Shown: in pieces, positions 1 to 8,895 of the stretch
How positions within the stretch are numbered: position 1 is the first letter of the stretch
How the letters are laid out: every line of letters begins with the position of its first letter
DNA from: Nonlabens xiamenensis
GTDB lineage: Bacteria > Bacteroidota > Bacteroidia > Flavobacteriales > Flavobacteriaceae
Length of the DNA stretch: 64,000 nucleotides
NCBI RefSeq assembly: GCF_003865345.1
Contig: NZ_RMVE01000005.1
Span: forward strand, 310,001-374,000
Reading direction: 5' to 3'
Notes under the pieces: model-generated
What the model saw: only the letters and a program-made list of their open reading frames with translations
What the model was told of the DNA's origin: nothing
The model's database searches: none
Translations under genes and position numbers: made by a program

Positions 1-2128
1 TGCTCAGTGCCTGTCGGTTGTTGAAATTATAGGTTCCAGATATTTGATTTTCTACGGTATGGGTGTTCCTGTTACTTAAAATAGCGGTTGCTCCTTCATT
101 TATTCTAGTGACATAACTGATGCGGTCATCGGTCCTGGACCAGCTATACCTATAAATCAACAAAAATTTATCTGAAAACCTAAACCGCGGACTCACGTTG
201 TAGTCATAACTTAATTCTGGGTCATCAAATCGTTGAAAATACCCGGCATTGATGTCCAGGGCAAGCTTTTTCCTGTAGTCGGTAGAAATGAACCCGCCCA
301 CAAAAGTTGCTGGATTATAACGCACCACTTGCCGAGGAATGCGGCTTTCAAACTGATTGAGGTTGCGGGTAGAATAGACCACATCCATCCCAAAAGCCAA
401 TCGCTCTCTGGTGATAAAAAAAGGGTTGAGGGTGACATCTGTTTTGGTGATAATGTCTGGATTGAGCTGTCGCTCGTGCCTCATTCTCAATTCAATATTG
501 TACCGATTAAAAATACCTTGTTGGGTAAACTGATTGTATTGTAAGTCAGCCGCAAAGGTCTGAAAATTAGTACTGAAGTTTTGACCTAAATCGTTCGGAT
601 TCCAATTTTCTCCGGTGAGAAAGTGGCCCAATCTGGGGCGCCATTTTCCTGTTGTACGTCGCCATTGTATTTCAGTTTGGTAGCCAGAATCAGTCCCTGT
701 AGGTGTAAATCTGTTACTCATTTTCACTTCCGTATGATAATTGTTGGCCGCTTGGGAATCGTTCAGATCAACGATCAAGGCAGTAACGTTGGCATCGGTA
801 AAACTGCCGTTACGCAAGGTATTGGCATTGGCGATAGAGGCAGAGCTGTTTTTACCAAATTGCTGGTCCAGAACAAACATGTTGTAATTGGTAAAAGGTT
901 CGGTGACCACCAATCTTCGGAAACCATCAGCTGAATTCTCTACGGTGGCTTCTGTTTTTTCAGTGATGGCATTGAGCACTCCTACACCCAGTCGGTTCTT
1001 GGTGCGCCCTGTGACTTTAACGGCATTGAGCAATTGGGCGCTGGATGGATTGTCAATGATATCCTCATTTTCAAAGAGTTCGATATTGCTAAAACCAGAT
1101 GGTGTTTGTCCAATACGTCTCGAGAAAAATATACCACCTTTATTCAATAAATCGGTACCCTCATTAAAGAACGCTCGGTTCTCCCCAAAGGTTTGTTCAA
1201 AAGGTCCCAGATTAAGCCTTACCTGATCAAAGGCCACTTGTCCAAAATCAGGAATCAAAGTTGCATCCAAGGTAAAGGCCTCATTAATTCCGTATTTCAG
1301 GTCCAGCCCGGCGCTGTAATCGGTAGTGTTTTCTCCTGCAAACCTATTGTGAACAACACTGGTATAAGGATATAGATTGAGACGCAGGGGTGGATTGATC
1401 TCGGCCACTCCTTTTAGCAAAGCATCGTATTGAGTGTCATTACCTTTGGTAATATCAATATAGTTATAAGAATAAAATTCGTTTAATTTTACGATCCGGC
1501 GAGTGACTTGAAAACTCCAATCTTGAACGTTACGCTTAGGAAATCTAAGGGTTCGGTAAGGAATCTTCATTTCCACATACCAGCCTTTATCATCAATGCT
1601 GGTTTCTGAAGTAAAAACCACATTATAGCTAAAGTCTTCACGACCTCCTTCAACAATGGCATCTGCCAGGGCATTAGCACTGGTAGCAAAAAACCTGGTT
1701 TGATTGATCTGATTGTTGTAAGTATTGATATAAAAGCCGAAATTATCAGCTTGTACACCAATCTGGTCACGCTGAGAAAACTGAGTAGGGATACTGCCCG
1801 GGTCATCGTCATAGAGGTAGCCAGCCACGTACAAGGCGGTATCATCGTAAGCAATTTTCACCTCGGTGCGATGGGTTGGTCTTTCTGCCTGGCCATTTGT
1901 AGGCTCTATCATGACAAAATCTTTCGCAACAGGAAGTCCCTCCCAAAAGGCTTCAAAGGGCTTCCCATCAATATTTGGTTTGTCATTCACCCTGGTGGCT
2001 ACATAAGATTTTCTGGAAATATTTAAAGAATCAGAGGATATTTCATTGGACTTGGTTGGCGTTTGTGCAGTGGCCGCTTTCGCGAAAGCGAATAGAAAAA
2101 ACAGGAAATAAAAAGATTTCAAAGACAT
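1..2128 (-). CDS. DUF5916 / CBM9-like outer-membrane protein (3' end cut by window)
   Basis: The frame runs from ATG 2128-2126 to the window edge without a stop, giving about 709 residues with the C-terminus missing. It has a signal peptide (hydrophobic FLFFLFAFAKA then ATAQ, cleavage near residue 22). An N-terminal domain with the look of a family 9 carbohydrate-binding fold follows (KPNIDGKPFEAFWEGLP near residue 45, then DDTALYVAGYLYDDDP). The long remainder is rich in alternating aromatic/polar strands (RFPKRNVQDWSFQVTRR, NPPLRLNLYPYTS), as expected for a DUF5916 beta-barrel. The family is common in Bacteroidota, and its substrate is not known. The repeated palindrome CGCTTTCGCGAAAGCG forms part of the signal-peptide codons. 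The architecture call is from motif recognition, not a database match. Confidence 0.8.
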   Translation of the reverse strand, partial: MSLKSFYFLFFLFAFAKAATAQTPTKSNEISSDSLNISRKSYVATRVNDKPNIDGKPFEAFWEGLPVAKDFVMIEPTNGQAERPTHRTEVKIAYDDTALYVAGYLYDDDPGSIPTQFSQRDQIGVQADNFGFYINTYNNQINQTRFFATSANALADAIVEGGREDFSYNVVFTSETSIDDKGWYVEMKIPYRTLRFPKRNVQDWSFQVTRRIVKLNEFYSYNYIDITKGNDTQYDALLKGVAEINPPLRLNLYPYTSVVHNRFAGENTTDYSAGLDLKYGINEAFTLDATLIPDFGQVAFDQVRLNLGPFEQTFGENRAFFNEGTDLLNKGGIFFSRRIGQTPSGFSNIELFENEDIIDNPSSAQLLNAVKVTGRTKNRLGVGVLNAITEKTEATVENSADGFRRLVVTEPFTNYNMFVLDQQFGKNSSASIANANTLRNGSFTDANVTALIVDLNDSQAANNYHTEVKMSNRFTPTGTDSGYQTEIQWRRTTGKWRPRLGHFLTGENWNPNDLGQNFSTNFQTFAADLQYNQFTQQGIFNRYNIELRMRHERQLNPDIITKTDVTLNPFFITRERLAFGMDVVYSTRNLNQFESRIPRQVVRYNPATFVGGFISTDYRKKLALDINAGYFQRFDDPELSYDYNVSPRFRFSDKFLLIYRYSWSRTDDRISYVTRINEGATAILSNRNTHTVENQISGTYNFNNRQALS
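2075..2090. repeat. 16-bp palindrome CGCTTTCGCGAAAGCG, copy 1
   Basis: This is a perfect 16-bp palindrome inside the signal-peptide region of the DUF5916 gene, read there as Ala-Phe-Ala-Lys-Ala. Identical copies are at 6763, 15875, 46717, 54781 and 60392. Confidence 0.9.
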
Positions 2129-2230
2129 TCTGATTGGAGCAAAGCGCAAAAATAAAAGGTTTAACAATTTCTTTCATTAAAGACTTGTTAATATGGTATA
2201 TGGCTATGGGCATGGAAGCTACATTGCAAT

Positions 2231-2776
2231 ATGGAAAAGGAAAAAGCAATCGTTGCAGGAGGCTGTTTTTGGTGTACCGAAGCGGTTTTTCAGAGAGTCA
2301 AAGGCGTGGAAGAAGTTCGGTCAGGATTTTGTGGAGGCCAAATCAAAAATCCGCCGTATCGGGAAGTTGTTCAAGGACGTACTGGTCATGCTGAAGCTAT
2401 TGAAATCACTTTTGATCCATCCATCATCAGTTATAAAGAATTACTGGAGATATTTATGGCTACCCATGATCCAACGACCTTAAATAGGCAAGGGTATGAC
2501 GTAGGTTCACATTATCGAAGCGCCATTTTTTATCTGAGCGAGCAGCAACGTGAAGTGGCGACCGCTTATGTCCGTTCACTAGAATCTACGGGTGAATATA
2601 CAGATCCTATCGTAACAGAAATATCTCCCGCCACTGAATTTTACCCAGCTGAAGAGGCACATCACAATTATTACAACAACAATCGGGAGCAAGGCTATTG
2701 TCAGGTGATTATCGATCCGAAAGTGCGGAAATTGATGAATTCCTATAGCGACCTAGTCAAGGGTGAAGTGAAATAA
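2231..2776 (+). CDS. msrA: peptide-methionine (S)-S-oxide reductase MsrA
   Basis: MsrA reduces methionine-S-sulfoxide in proteins back to methionine, using thioredoxin-type recycling in the cytoplasm. The 181-residue protein carries the hallmark GCFWC at residues 11-15 with Cys12 as nucleophile. It also has the family motifs GGQIKNPPYREVVQGRTGHAEA and AEEAHHNYY, and a C-terminal resolving-type cysteine in GYCQV. It is full length for a single-domain MsrA, and no MsrB domain is attached. The start at 2231 places the GCFWC at the usual distance from the N-terminus, and no clear Shine-Dalgarno is present. The gene is divergent from the DUF5916 gene and convergent with the small membrane protein that follows. 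Confidence 0.96.
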   Translation: MEKEKAIVAGGCFWCTEAVFQRVKGVEEVRSGFCGGQIKNPPYREVVQGRTGHAEAIEITFDPSIISYKELLEIFMATHDPTTLNRQGYDVGSHYRSAIFYLSEQQREVATAYVRSLESTGEYTDPIVTEISPATEFYPAEEAHHNYYNNNREQGYCQVIIDPKVRKLMNSYSDLVKGEVK

Positions 2777-2781
2777 ATCCT

Positions 2782-3093
2782 CTATTCAGGTGTGACGTCG
2801 ATCACTTGCTTATCTTTTTCATCCACGGATTTTGACTTGATGACATACGAATAAAACCACATAATTGTAAAGGAAGGAATGATATCTAAGCCTGGAATCA
2901 TTTCTTCGATAGCGGTAAAAACACCAGCCGCCACACCGGTTTTGGAAGGATAAAGTTTGGTCATCAGATAACCAGCGATGGGAGCCCAGGCTACATCCGT
3001 GAGTTCTCCCCAGCCAGGAACCAGATAGGAAGCCATACCAATAGCATCAAATACCAGTCCGGCAAATAATTTGGAACGTTTAGAAGTCAACAT
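2782..3093 (-). CDS. small conserved membrane protein
   Basis: This 103-residue protein has hydrophobic stretches around residues 10-25 and 34-47 and again at 60-85, separated by short loops with Pro-Gly (LVPGWGELTDVAWAPIAGYL, GLDIIPSFTIMWF). The C-terminus is charged (KSVDEKDKQVIDVTPE). I recognise the overall pattern as a conserved flavobacterial hypothetical membrane protein but cannot assign a role. It lies between msrA, whose stop is only 5 bp away on the other strand, and folE, which is upstream on the same strand. It may be cotranscribed with folE. Confidence 0.7.
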   Translation of the reverse strand: MLTSKRSKLFAGLVFDAIGMASYLVPGWGELTDVAWAPIAGYLMTKLYPSKTGVAAGVFTAIEEMIPGLDIIPSFTIMWFYSYVIKSKSVDEKDKQVIDVTPE

Positions 3094-3138
3094 AGTTTTT
3101 TATTGTAAACCTGTCAAATAACGTTCCAAAAACGAGGT

Positions 3139-3738
3139 TTAGTGCAGGTTGGCAGATATTAAATTTAAAAATTCCGTACGAGTTTCAACTTTTTCAAATT
3201 GACCTCTGAATCCACTGGTGGTTGTTGTACTGTTCTGTTTTTGAACACCGCGCATCATCATACACATATGTGCAGCCTCAATGACCACAGCCACACCTTT
3301 GGGCTTTAAGGTTTGATGTAAACATTCTAAAATATCATGGGTCAATCGCTCCTGAACTTGCAGTCTGCGAGCAAAAACGTCAACAACTCGCGGAATTTTT
3401 GATAGCCCAACAATATGACCATTGGGAATGTAGGCCACGTGTGCCTTTCCAAAAAAGGGTAACATATGGTGCTCACACAGACTATATAATTCGATGTCTT
3501 TGATAATAACCATGTCGTTGTAGTCTTCGGCAAACATCGCTCCTTTAAGAATCTCGACGGGATCAGAATTATATCCAGAGGTTAGAAATTGCATGGCTTT
3601 AGCAGCGCGTTCAGGGGTCTTAACCAGTCCTTCCCTTTGAACATCTTCTCCCAGCTCAGTAATCACTTCTTTGTATTTATCCTTGATTTCGTCGGTTATC
3701 TCAATGTTGTATTCTTCAAAAACTCGGTATGGTGCCAT
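3139..3738 (-). CDS. folE: GTP cyclohydrolase I
   Basis: FolE converts GTP to 7,8-dihydroneopterin triphosphate, the first step of folate/pterin synthesis. The 199-residue product shows the family motifs in order: the [15 protein letters not shown] segment (residues about 41-55), [19 protein letters not shown] (zinc-binding Cys-x-x-His region, about 88-106), [25 protein letters not shown], and C-terminal [10 protein letters not shown] with the second zinc cysteine. The length is typical. A TAnnTTTG-like box lies on the minus strand at 3766-3759, 21 bases before the ATG, but no well-spaced TTG precedes it, so the promoter is uncertain. Confidence 0.96.
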   Translation of the reverse strand: MAPYRVFEEYNIEITDEIKDKYKEVITELGEDVQREGLVKTPERAAKAMQFLTSGYNSDPVEILKGAMFAEDYNDMVIIKDIELYSLCEHHMLPFFGKAHVAYIPNGHIVGLSKIPRVVDVFARRLQVQERLTHDILECLHQTLKPKGVAVVIEAAHMCMMMRGVQKQNSTTTTSGFRGQFEKVETRTEFLNLISANLH

Positions 3739-3822
3739 AGTGGGTAAATAAGTGATATCAAAAATACAATATAAGTGTTTATAATTTTAACTCAAAAGTT
3801 AAACATTTTTAAAAGATAGGAT

Positions 3823-4701
3823 TTAAAAAGAAAGGGAGAGTCCAATTTGATTGATTCCGGCAGAAAAGTGTATTTGTGTCGTAGGGTTCCTGTCTTTTCT
3901 CTTTCTGTCGCCATATCGTTTTTCACCGTAGCCATTTCTGGTGTCCAGGTATCGGTCAACACCCTCCACTGTGGCGACTACAATAGCTAGACTTAGCACT
4001 ACATCGGTTAAAAAGTGCGCTCCCGACCAGAGTCTGGATACTGGTGAGATCAATCCAACCGCGTAAATACCACCTTTTACCCAAGGGTTATCAAAATGCT
4101 TGGCCAATGCGTAGGCGGTGGTAAATGAGAGAATGGTATGTCCAGAAGGAAACGACCTATAACCTGATTCTCCAGAAAATGGTCGAAACACATCTTTTCC
4201 TACCCCTGTTTGCGGTCTGGCTCTACCAGTGATGGCTTTCAGGAGCTGTTGTAGAACACCGCCAGCAGTAGCGCTGGAGATCATCAATACGCCAGTACGT
4301 CTCCATTCTGGATCTTTGGCGATCAAGCCATAGGCATAAATTCCGGTAGTCACACCATAATTGTTCTGCGGGCTACCAAAGTACCACCCAAAATCCCGGA
4401 TTAACTCTGGAACATTGTCTTCTTGTCTTCCAAAGTAGTCTGCCGTCTCATCATCCACTATATAGAGTCCGCCAACCAATGCTGCTGTTGCCCCGGCTCT
4501 AAAAAAATCTCTTTTTTTCCAGTGAAAGGGGCGGGAGTAAGCATAGGCCACTCCATTGAAAGTATTTAAACCATCGTATTTCAATAATTGCCAGGTGTTC
4601 ATTTCGGATACTTGCTGGCTAGAAAACGAGTCGGCTTTGAAGTTTTGGGCAGAGGCTAGAAAAAAAGTAGGTAAGAAAAGGAGTAAAAACAGGTAACGCA
4701 T
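3823..4701 (-). CDS. PAP2-family (lipid) phosphatase, exported or membrane bound
   Basis: This is a type-2 phosphatidic acid phosphatase-like enzyme. The three catalytic motifs are visible: KAITGRARP (K-x6-RP), SFPSGHT (PSGH) and SRLWSGAHFLTDV (SR-x5-H-x3-D). The start at 4701 is preferred over an upstream in-frame ATG (4731). It places an ordinary signal peptide at the very N-terminus (MRYLFLLLFLPTFFLASAQ). Hydrophobic helices surround the motifs. The substrate is unknown; undecaprenyl pyrophosphate or phospholipids are the usual candidates for the family. The gene stands alone, with the tRNA-Arg promoter behind its start. Confidence 0.88.
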   Translation of the reverse strand: MRYLFLLLFLPTFFLASAQNFKADSFSSQQVSEMNTWQLLKYDGLNTFNGVAYAYSRPFHWKKRDFFRAGATAALVGGLYIVDDETADYFGRQEDNVPELIRDFGWYFGSPQNNYGVTTGIYAYGLIAKDPEWRRTGVLMISSATAGGVLQQLLKAITGRARPQTGVGKDVFRPFSGESGYRSFPSGHTILSFTTAYALAKHFDNPWVKGGIYAVGLISPVSRLWSGAHFLTDVVLSLAIVVATVEGVDRYLDTRNGYGEKRYGDRKRKDRNPTTQIHFSAGINQIGLSLSF

Positions 4702-4788
4702 AAATCTAATTCTAACGGCAAAATTAATCAATTCAGCCAGTTGTGAGTTGGGGTTTAAGATTAACTTGACTTAATTTATTTTTAATCG

Positions 4789-4816
4789 TTGACTTTCCAA
4801 AATAGTATTATATTTG
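4789..4816 (+). promoter_or_regulatory. Bacteroidota-type promoter of tRNA-Arg
   Basis: TTG at 4789-4791, a 17-base spacer and TATATTTG at 4809-4816 match the TTG-N17..23-TAnnTTTG consensus of the flavobacterial primary sigma factor. The tRNA begins 27 bases downstream. Confidence 0.8.
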
Positions 4817-4842
4817 CAACCGCTTAGAAATAGGCACTCATA

Positions 4843-4916
4843 GGTCGCGTAGCTCAGCTGGATAGAGCATCTGCCTTCTAAGCAGACGGTCACAGGTTCG
4901 AATCCTGTCGCGATCA
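4843..4916 (+). tRNA. tRNA-Arg (anticodon TCT)
   Basis: A complete cloverleaf can be drawn. The acceptor stem pairs GGTCGCG (4843-4849) with CGCGATC (4909-4915), with one G-T pair and discriminator A4916. The D-arm contains AGCTCAGCTGGATAGAGC. The anticodon loop is CTTCTAA with TCT as anticodon, and the T-arm contains GGTTCGAATCC. The 3' CCA is not encoded. Confidence 0.97.
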
Positions 4917-4934
4917 CAACATTTTAAGATACTG

Positions 4935-4964
4935 AAAACCACACTTTTAAAAGTGTGGTTTTTT
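4935..4964 (+). terminator. intrinsic terminator after tRNA-Arg
   Basis: A perfect hairpin (arms AACCACACTTTT and AAAAGTGTGGTT) is followed by a T-run, 20 bases behind the tRNA. It is nearly symmetrical with A/T on both sides, so it could also act on the minus strand. Confidence 0.9.
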
Positions 4965-5238
4965 GTTTTGGTTCATGTTTGTGGGATAGATCAGCTGGGT
5001 CGTAATTCCGCCCATAGACGTTAAGCTTACTAGGTATGCATCACAACATGCTTCAATCGCCTGCTAAGATCAAAAGCTACATCACCACGCATTTAAGAAA
5101 TGACTGGACTTCAGAAAAGTTGAGTTCGAACTAGGTGGATCTAGTTTACCGGATTTTGTTGCTTCGTAAAATGTTCAATCCATTACTAAGAAATCTATTT
5201 CCAGTAGAATACAACCTATACTACATGCAGATTGTGCA
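4965..5238. other. non-coding stretch, nothing recognisable
   Basis: No convincing gene is seen. A 33-codon frame from ATG 5037 has no recognisable features. The stretch may be a decayed gene. Confidence 0.4.
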
Positions 5239-6027
5239 TTAAGACTGCAACATAAATGCGGTCAGAGATTGAACGGTCAAAACATCACCACTTTGCGGTA
5301 CCGGTAATGCCAGTCCGAAAGCAGAGAAATCCTCCAGCTCATAATCCAATTGGTTGTCTGATTTGATTAAACCTGTGTCTCTGGCCCAGTAATTATCAAT
5401 GGTGATAATATCTTGCGGATTTAATAAGTTAACATTTGTAGTAAACCCGCCGACGCTCACTTCAGTTGATATACTAGCATTGATGATCACCTGACTGTGA
5501 ATCACATCGGTATAGGAAACGCCGTTCACTGTCATCATGGAAACATCTGCTTGTTGAACACTACGTACGGTATAATTGATATCCAGGTCGTAGCCTTGAA
5601 CGGTCTGAGTGGTCATTTCAGCTATAGAAAAAAGTTCTATTCCAGCTCGAGCGTTTTGGTCAAATAGCACACCATTATCAATGGTAAATGATAGACCTTC
5701 AAATCCCTCTATTGAGAAATCCACACTCCCAGACCCTATTAATTTACCTTCAGTCTCACGCAGACTTCCACTGGTCAGGATGGTACTCATTAGCGTATTG
5801 GCAGGATCAGGTGTAGAGCTCAGCTCATAGGATTGACCAGTTTGGGCAGTTACCTCCAAATCATCATTTTCTGTATTGCTACCTGTAGTTACATCATACC
5901 TCCAATTATTTTGAAGCTGCAAAGGCATATAACTAAAATCGGTTGTTGGCGCATTTCCATCGTCGCTCTCGCATCCAATCGAAAGGCTAAGAATTAAAAC
6001 AAATGGAATTAGATTTTTGAGTTTCAT
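5239..6027 (-). CDS. putative lipoprotein of unknown function
   Basis: This protein of about 262 residues has a lipoprotein signal (MKLKNLIPFVLILSLSIGC, Cys at the lipobox LSIGC) followed by an acidic linker (ESDDGN), as usual for Bacteroidota surface or periplasmic lipoproteins. The start at 6027 is chosen because it begins the signal peptide; an in-frame ATG 9 bases earlier is possible. The mature part is a beta-rich sequence (MPLQLQNNWRYDVTTG, YWARDTGLIKSD) of the kind seen in uncharacterised flavobacterial secreted proteins. A CAAATATA (TATATTTG on the coding strand) at 6044-6051 may be its -7 box, but no good TTG is spaced behind it. Confidence 0.75.
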   Translation of the reverse strand: MKLKNLIPFVLILSLSIGCESDDGNAPTTDFSYMPLQLQNNWRYDVTTGSNTENDDLEVTAQTGQSYELSSTPDPANTLMSTILTSGSLRETEGKLIGSGSVDFSIEGFEGLSFTIDNGVLFDQNARAGIELFSIAEMTTQTVQGYDLDINYTVRSVQQADVSMMTVNGVSYTDVIHSQVIINASISTEVSVGGFTTNVNLLNPQDIITIDNYWARDTGLIKSDNQLDYELEDFSAFGLALPVPQSGDVLTVQSLTAFMLQS

Positions 6028-6211
6028 TTCTAACAATTTTAAACAAATATAGACAAGTCGAATCTACTTTGGTTGAAGGGCGGTTCTATTTTGCTTTTAG
6101 GTAGCCTGTTGAGTCAAGGTTTGTCAAGTATACATTGACTGAACTAACTGATCCATTTACACTTGTGATTAACATTAGCCATATCAATTCCCATGACTTA
6201 TATTTGCTCGT

Positions 6212-7282
6212 ATGGCAGGAAATACCTTTGGAAAACAATTTACCTTAACGACTTATGGAGAGTCGCATGGTGCAGCACTTGGGGGCGTGATTGACGGATG
6301 TCCTGCAGGAATCGAGATTGATTTGGATTTCGTTCAACGAGAACTAGATCGACGCAAGCCTGGGCAAAGCAAAATCGTTACCCAACGCAAGGAAAGTGAT
6401 ACGGTAAAGTTTTACTCTGGAATCTTTGAAGGTGTGACCACTGGAATGCCCATTGGATTCCAAATCATCAATGAAAACCAAAAGTCTAGGGATTACTCCC
6501 ATATCAAAGACAGCTTCAGGCCCAGTCATGCCGATAAGGTTTACCAAGAAAAATATGGTATTAGAGATTACAGGGGTGGAGGCCGGAGCAGCGCCAGAGA
6601 GACCGTCTGCAGAGTGGTGGCAGGTTCTATCGCCAAGCAGTTGCTTCAGCAAGTGAGCATCACCGCTTTTACTAGTAGTGTAGGAGAGGTATTGATGGAA
6701 AAACCTTATCATGAAGTCGATTTTAGTTATATCGAACAGAATCCGGTGCGTTGCCCTGATCCCGCTTTCGCGAAAGCGATGGAACAGAAAATTCTCGACA
6801 TTAGAAAACAAGGAGATACTATTGGAGGAACTGTGACCTGTGTGATCCAGGGTGTTCCTTCAGGGTGGGGCGAACCAGTATTTGACAAATTACACGCCGA
6901 TCTGGCCAAGGCTATGTTATCCATCAATGCAGTCAAAGGATTTGAATATGGCAGCGGATTTAGTGGTTCCAAAATGAAAGGTAGCGATCATAATGATTTG
7001 TATAATGATGACGGTTCTACCCAGACCAATTTAAGTGGTGGTATTCAGGGGGGGATTTCAAACGGAGAAGACATCTATTTTCAAGTGGCTTTTAAGCCTG
7101 TAGCGACCATTATGCAATCCCAACCCACCATCAACAAAAAAGGAGAAGCCGTAGAAATGAAAGGCAAAGGTAGACATGACCCTTGTGTGGTACCCAGGGC
7201 GGTTCCTATCGTAGAGGCGATGGCTGCTTTGGTTTTGGCTGATCATTTTTTAAGATCCAGGACCTCCAGGATTGATGTATAG
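6212..7282 (+). CDS. aroC: chorismate synthase
   Basis: AroC converts 5-enolpyruvylshikimate-3-phosphate to chorismate with reduced FMN, the last common step of aromatic amino acid synthesis. At 356 residues it has the usual length. The family signatures GESHG (residues 17-21), [15 protein letters not shown], the [30 protein letters not shown] region (split by conserved Gly-rich FMN-binding residues) and the late [18 protein letters not shown] are all present. The palindrome at 6763-6778 encodes AFAKA within the protein. A TATATTTG box ends only 5 bases before the ATG, with no well-spaced TTG. If it is real the transcript would be practically leaderless. The gene is followed by an unrelated transporter on the same strand. 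Confidence 0.97.
   Translation: MAGNTFGKQFTLTTYGESHGAALGGVIDGCPAGIEIDLDFVQRELDRRKPGQSKIVTQRKESDTVKFYSGIFEGVTTGMPIGFQIINENQKSRDYSHIKDSFRPSHADKVYQEKYGIRDYRGGGRSSARETVCRVVAGSIAKQLLQQVSITAFTSSVGEVLMEKPYHEVDFSYIEQNPVRCPDPAFAKAMEQKILDIRKQGDTIGGTVTCVIQGVPSGWGEPVFDKLHADLAKAMLSINAVKGFEYGSGFSGSKMKGSDHNDLYNDDGSTQTNLSGGIQGGISNGEDIYFQVAFKPVATIMQSQPTINKKGEAVEMKGKGRHDPCVVPRAVPIVEAMAALVLADHFLRSRTSRIDV
6763..6778. repeat. 16-bp palindrome CGCTTTCGCGAAAGCG, copy 2
   Basis: This exact copy lies inside aroC, in the frame that reads Ala-Phe-Ala-Lys-Ala. It sits in a variable part of the enzyme between PDP and MEQK. Confidence 0.9.
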
Positions 7283-7338
7283 ATCATGCCTATCAAAGAA
7301 AAAGAAGGAATACACATAATAGCATATAGTTTTTAATT

Positions 7339-8790
7339 ATGAAGAAATTAGCATTGCACTGGCAGATATTGATTGGTATGGTAGGAGGAATAGTCTTTGG
7401 CTTTATTCTGATACAAACCGCTTGGGGAAGTGAAGAGGTGCTGGTCAAAACTATCAAGGAGTCAACACGCATCGTACATGAAAATGTAGACGGCCAATTA
7501 GTTGCTGTAGAACAAGTTCAGCCGGAACAGGAGGTTTATATGACCAAAGCCAGACACTTTGTGAGTCGTTGGATTGAGCCGTTCGGTAAAATATTTGTCA
7601 ATTTGTTGAAACTTATTGCGGTACCTTTAATTCTGGCTTCACTGATCAAAGGAATATCCGATCTAAAGGATATCGCCAAATTCCGTAATATGGGTTTGCG
7701 TACCATCGTCATTTATATTGCTACCACTATAATTGCCATCACTATAGGTTTATTGATGGTAAATGCTTTTGAACCTGGTTCTGGTATCTCTCAGGAAACC
7801 ATCGATAACTTAAGTGCTACTTATAGTGGGAATGAAAATATACAAGGCAAGCTCAATACCGCAGCACAACAGAAAGATGCCGGTCCTTTGCAAGCTTTGG
7901 TAGACATGGTTCCAAGCAATGCTGTAGAAGCCATGTCGGATAACAGCCTGATGTTACAGGTCATATTTTTTGCCATCTTTCTGGGCATTTCTATGTTGTT
8001 GATTGGGGAAAAGGCAGCTAAACCGCTGAAAAAGTTTTTTGATAGCCTGAACGATGTAGTTTTAAAGATGGTCGACCTGATCATGCTGACTGCTCCATAT
8101 GCTGTATTTGCGTTGTTGGCCACCGTGGTAGTAACTTCTGATGATCCGGAGGTATTACTGGCTTTATTGTATTATGCGCTAACAGTAGTGGGCGGACTCA
8201 TATTGATGATCGTTGTGTACTGCCTCATCTTTTCACTCTACGTGAAAAAATCTCCGTTCTGGTTCTTATCACAAATCGCCCCAGCCCAATTGTTAGCTTT
8301 CTCCACCAGTTCAAGTGCTGCAACCTTGCCAGTAACTATGGAAAGGGTAGAGGAACATATGGGTGTGGAAAAGGACGTGGCCAGCTTTGTTCTTCCTGTA
8401 GGAGCGACCATCAATATGGATGGAACCAGCCTGTACCAAGCTGTAGCCGCTGTATTTGTTTGCCAGGCTTTGGGAATTGATGTTTCTCTGAGCGCTCAAT
8501 TGACCATCGTACTTACTGCTTTATTGGCCTCTATAGGTTCAGCTGCGGTTCCTGGAGCGGGAATGGTGATGCTGGTTATTGTGTTGGAATCAATAGATTT
8601 CCCCAGTGATCTGTTGCCAGTTGCGCTTGCTTTGATATTTGCAGTAGATCGTCCTTTGGATATGTTGCGTACAACAGTTAATGTCACTGGAGATGCTACC
8701 GTAGCTTCTGTAGTAGCCAAGTCATTAGGCAAGTTTGGGAATCCCGACGTGCAGGATTGGGATGATCATCTCGACGAAGTGACTTCATAA
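7339..8790 (+). CDS. dicarboxylate/amino acid:cation symporter (DAACS family)
   Basis: This inner-membrane secondary transporter takes up dicarboxylates or acidic amino acids with Na+ or H+. The 483-residue protein shows the family's re-entrant hairpin 1 serine motif (STSSSAATLPVTM), the TM7 signature NMDGTSLYQAVAAVFV, the hairpin 2 region ASIGSAAVPGAGMVM and the TM8 motif DRPLDMLRTTVNVTGD. It carries an extra hydrophilic insertion of about 45 residues after TM1 (residues 30-75, EEVLVKTIKEST...), common in Bacteroidota members. The substrate cannot be deduced. It is transcribed in the same direction as aroC with a 56-bp gap, and I see no strong promoter between them. Confidence 0.93.
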   Translation: MKKLALHWQILIGMVGGIVFGFILIQTAWGSEEVLVKTIKESTRIVHENVDGQLVAVEQVQPEQEVYMTKARHFVSRWIEPFGKIFVNLLKLIAVPLILASLIKGISDLKDIAKFRNMGLRTIVIYIATTIIAITIGLLMVNAFEPGSGISQETIDNLSATYSGNENIQGKLNTAAQQKDAGPLQALVDMVPSNAVEAMSDNSLMLQVIFFAIFLGISMLLIGEKAAKPLKKFFDSLNDVVLKMVDLIMLTAPYAVFALLATVVVTSDDPEVLLALLYYALTVVGGLILMIVVYCLIFSLYVKKSPFWFLSQIAPAQLLAFSTSSSAATLPVTMERVEEHMGVEKDVASFVLPVGATINMDGTSLYQAVAAVFVCQALGIDVSLSAQLTIVLTALLASIGSAAVPGAGMVMLVIVLESIDFPSDLLPVALALIFAVDRPLDMLRTTVNVTGDATVASVVAKSLGKFGNPDVQDWDDHLDEVTS

Positions 8791-8895
8791 ATTACTGTGT
8801 TTAAGTTTTGTGCATATTTATGCTCATTTCTCTTCCTTTATTTTAAGAAATATTTAAGGATTTCAAGTATTTTGCGCGCCTCTAATCATTATTAG

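Noticed and set aside
5037-5138. 33-codon reading frame between tRNA-Arg and the lipoprotein gene
   Set aside because: It has no start signal, no recognised motif, and a length expected by chance.
6199-6206. TATATTTG before aroC as a proven promoter
   Set aside because: The box is only 5 bases from the ATG and no TTG is at the required distance. It may be chance.
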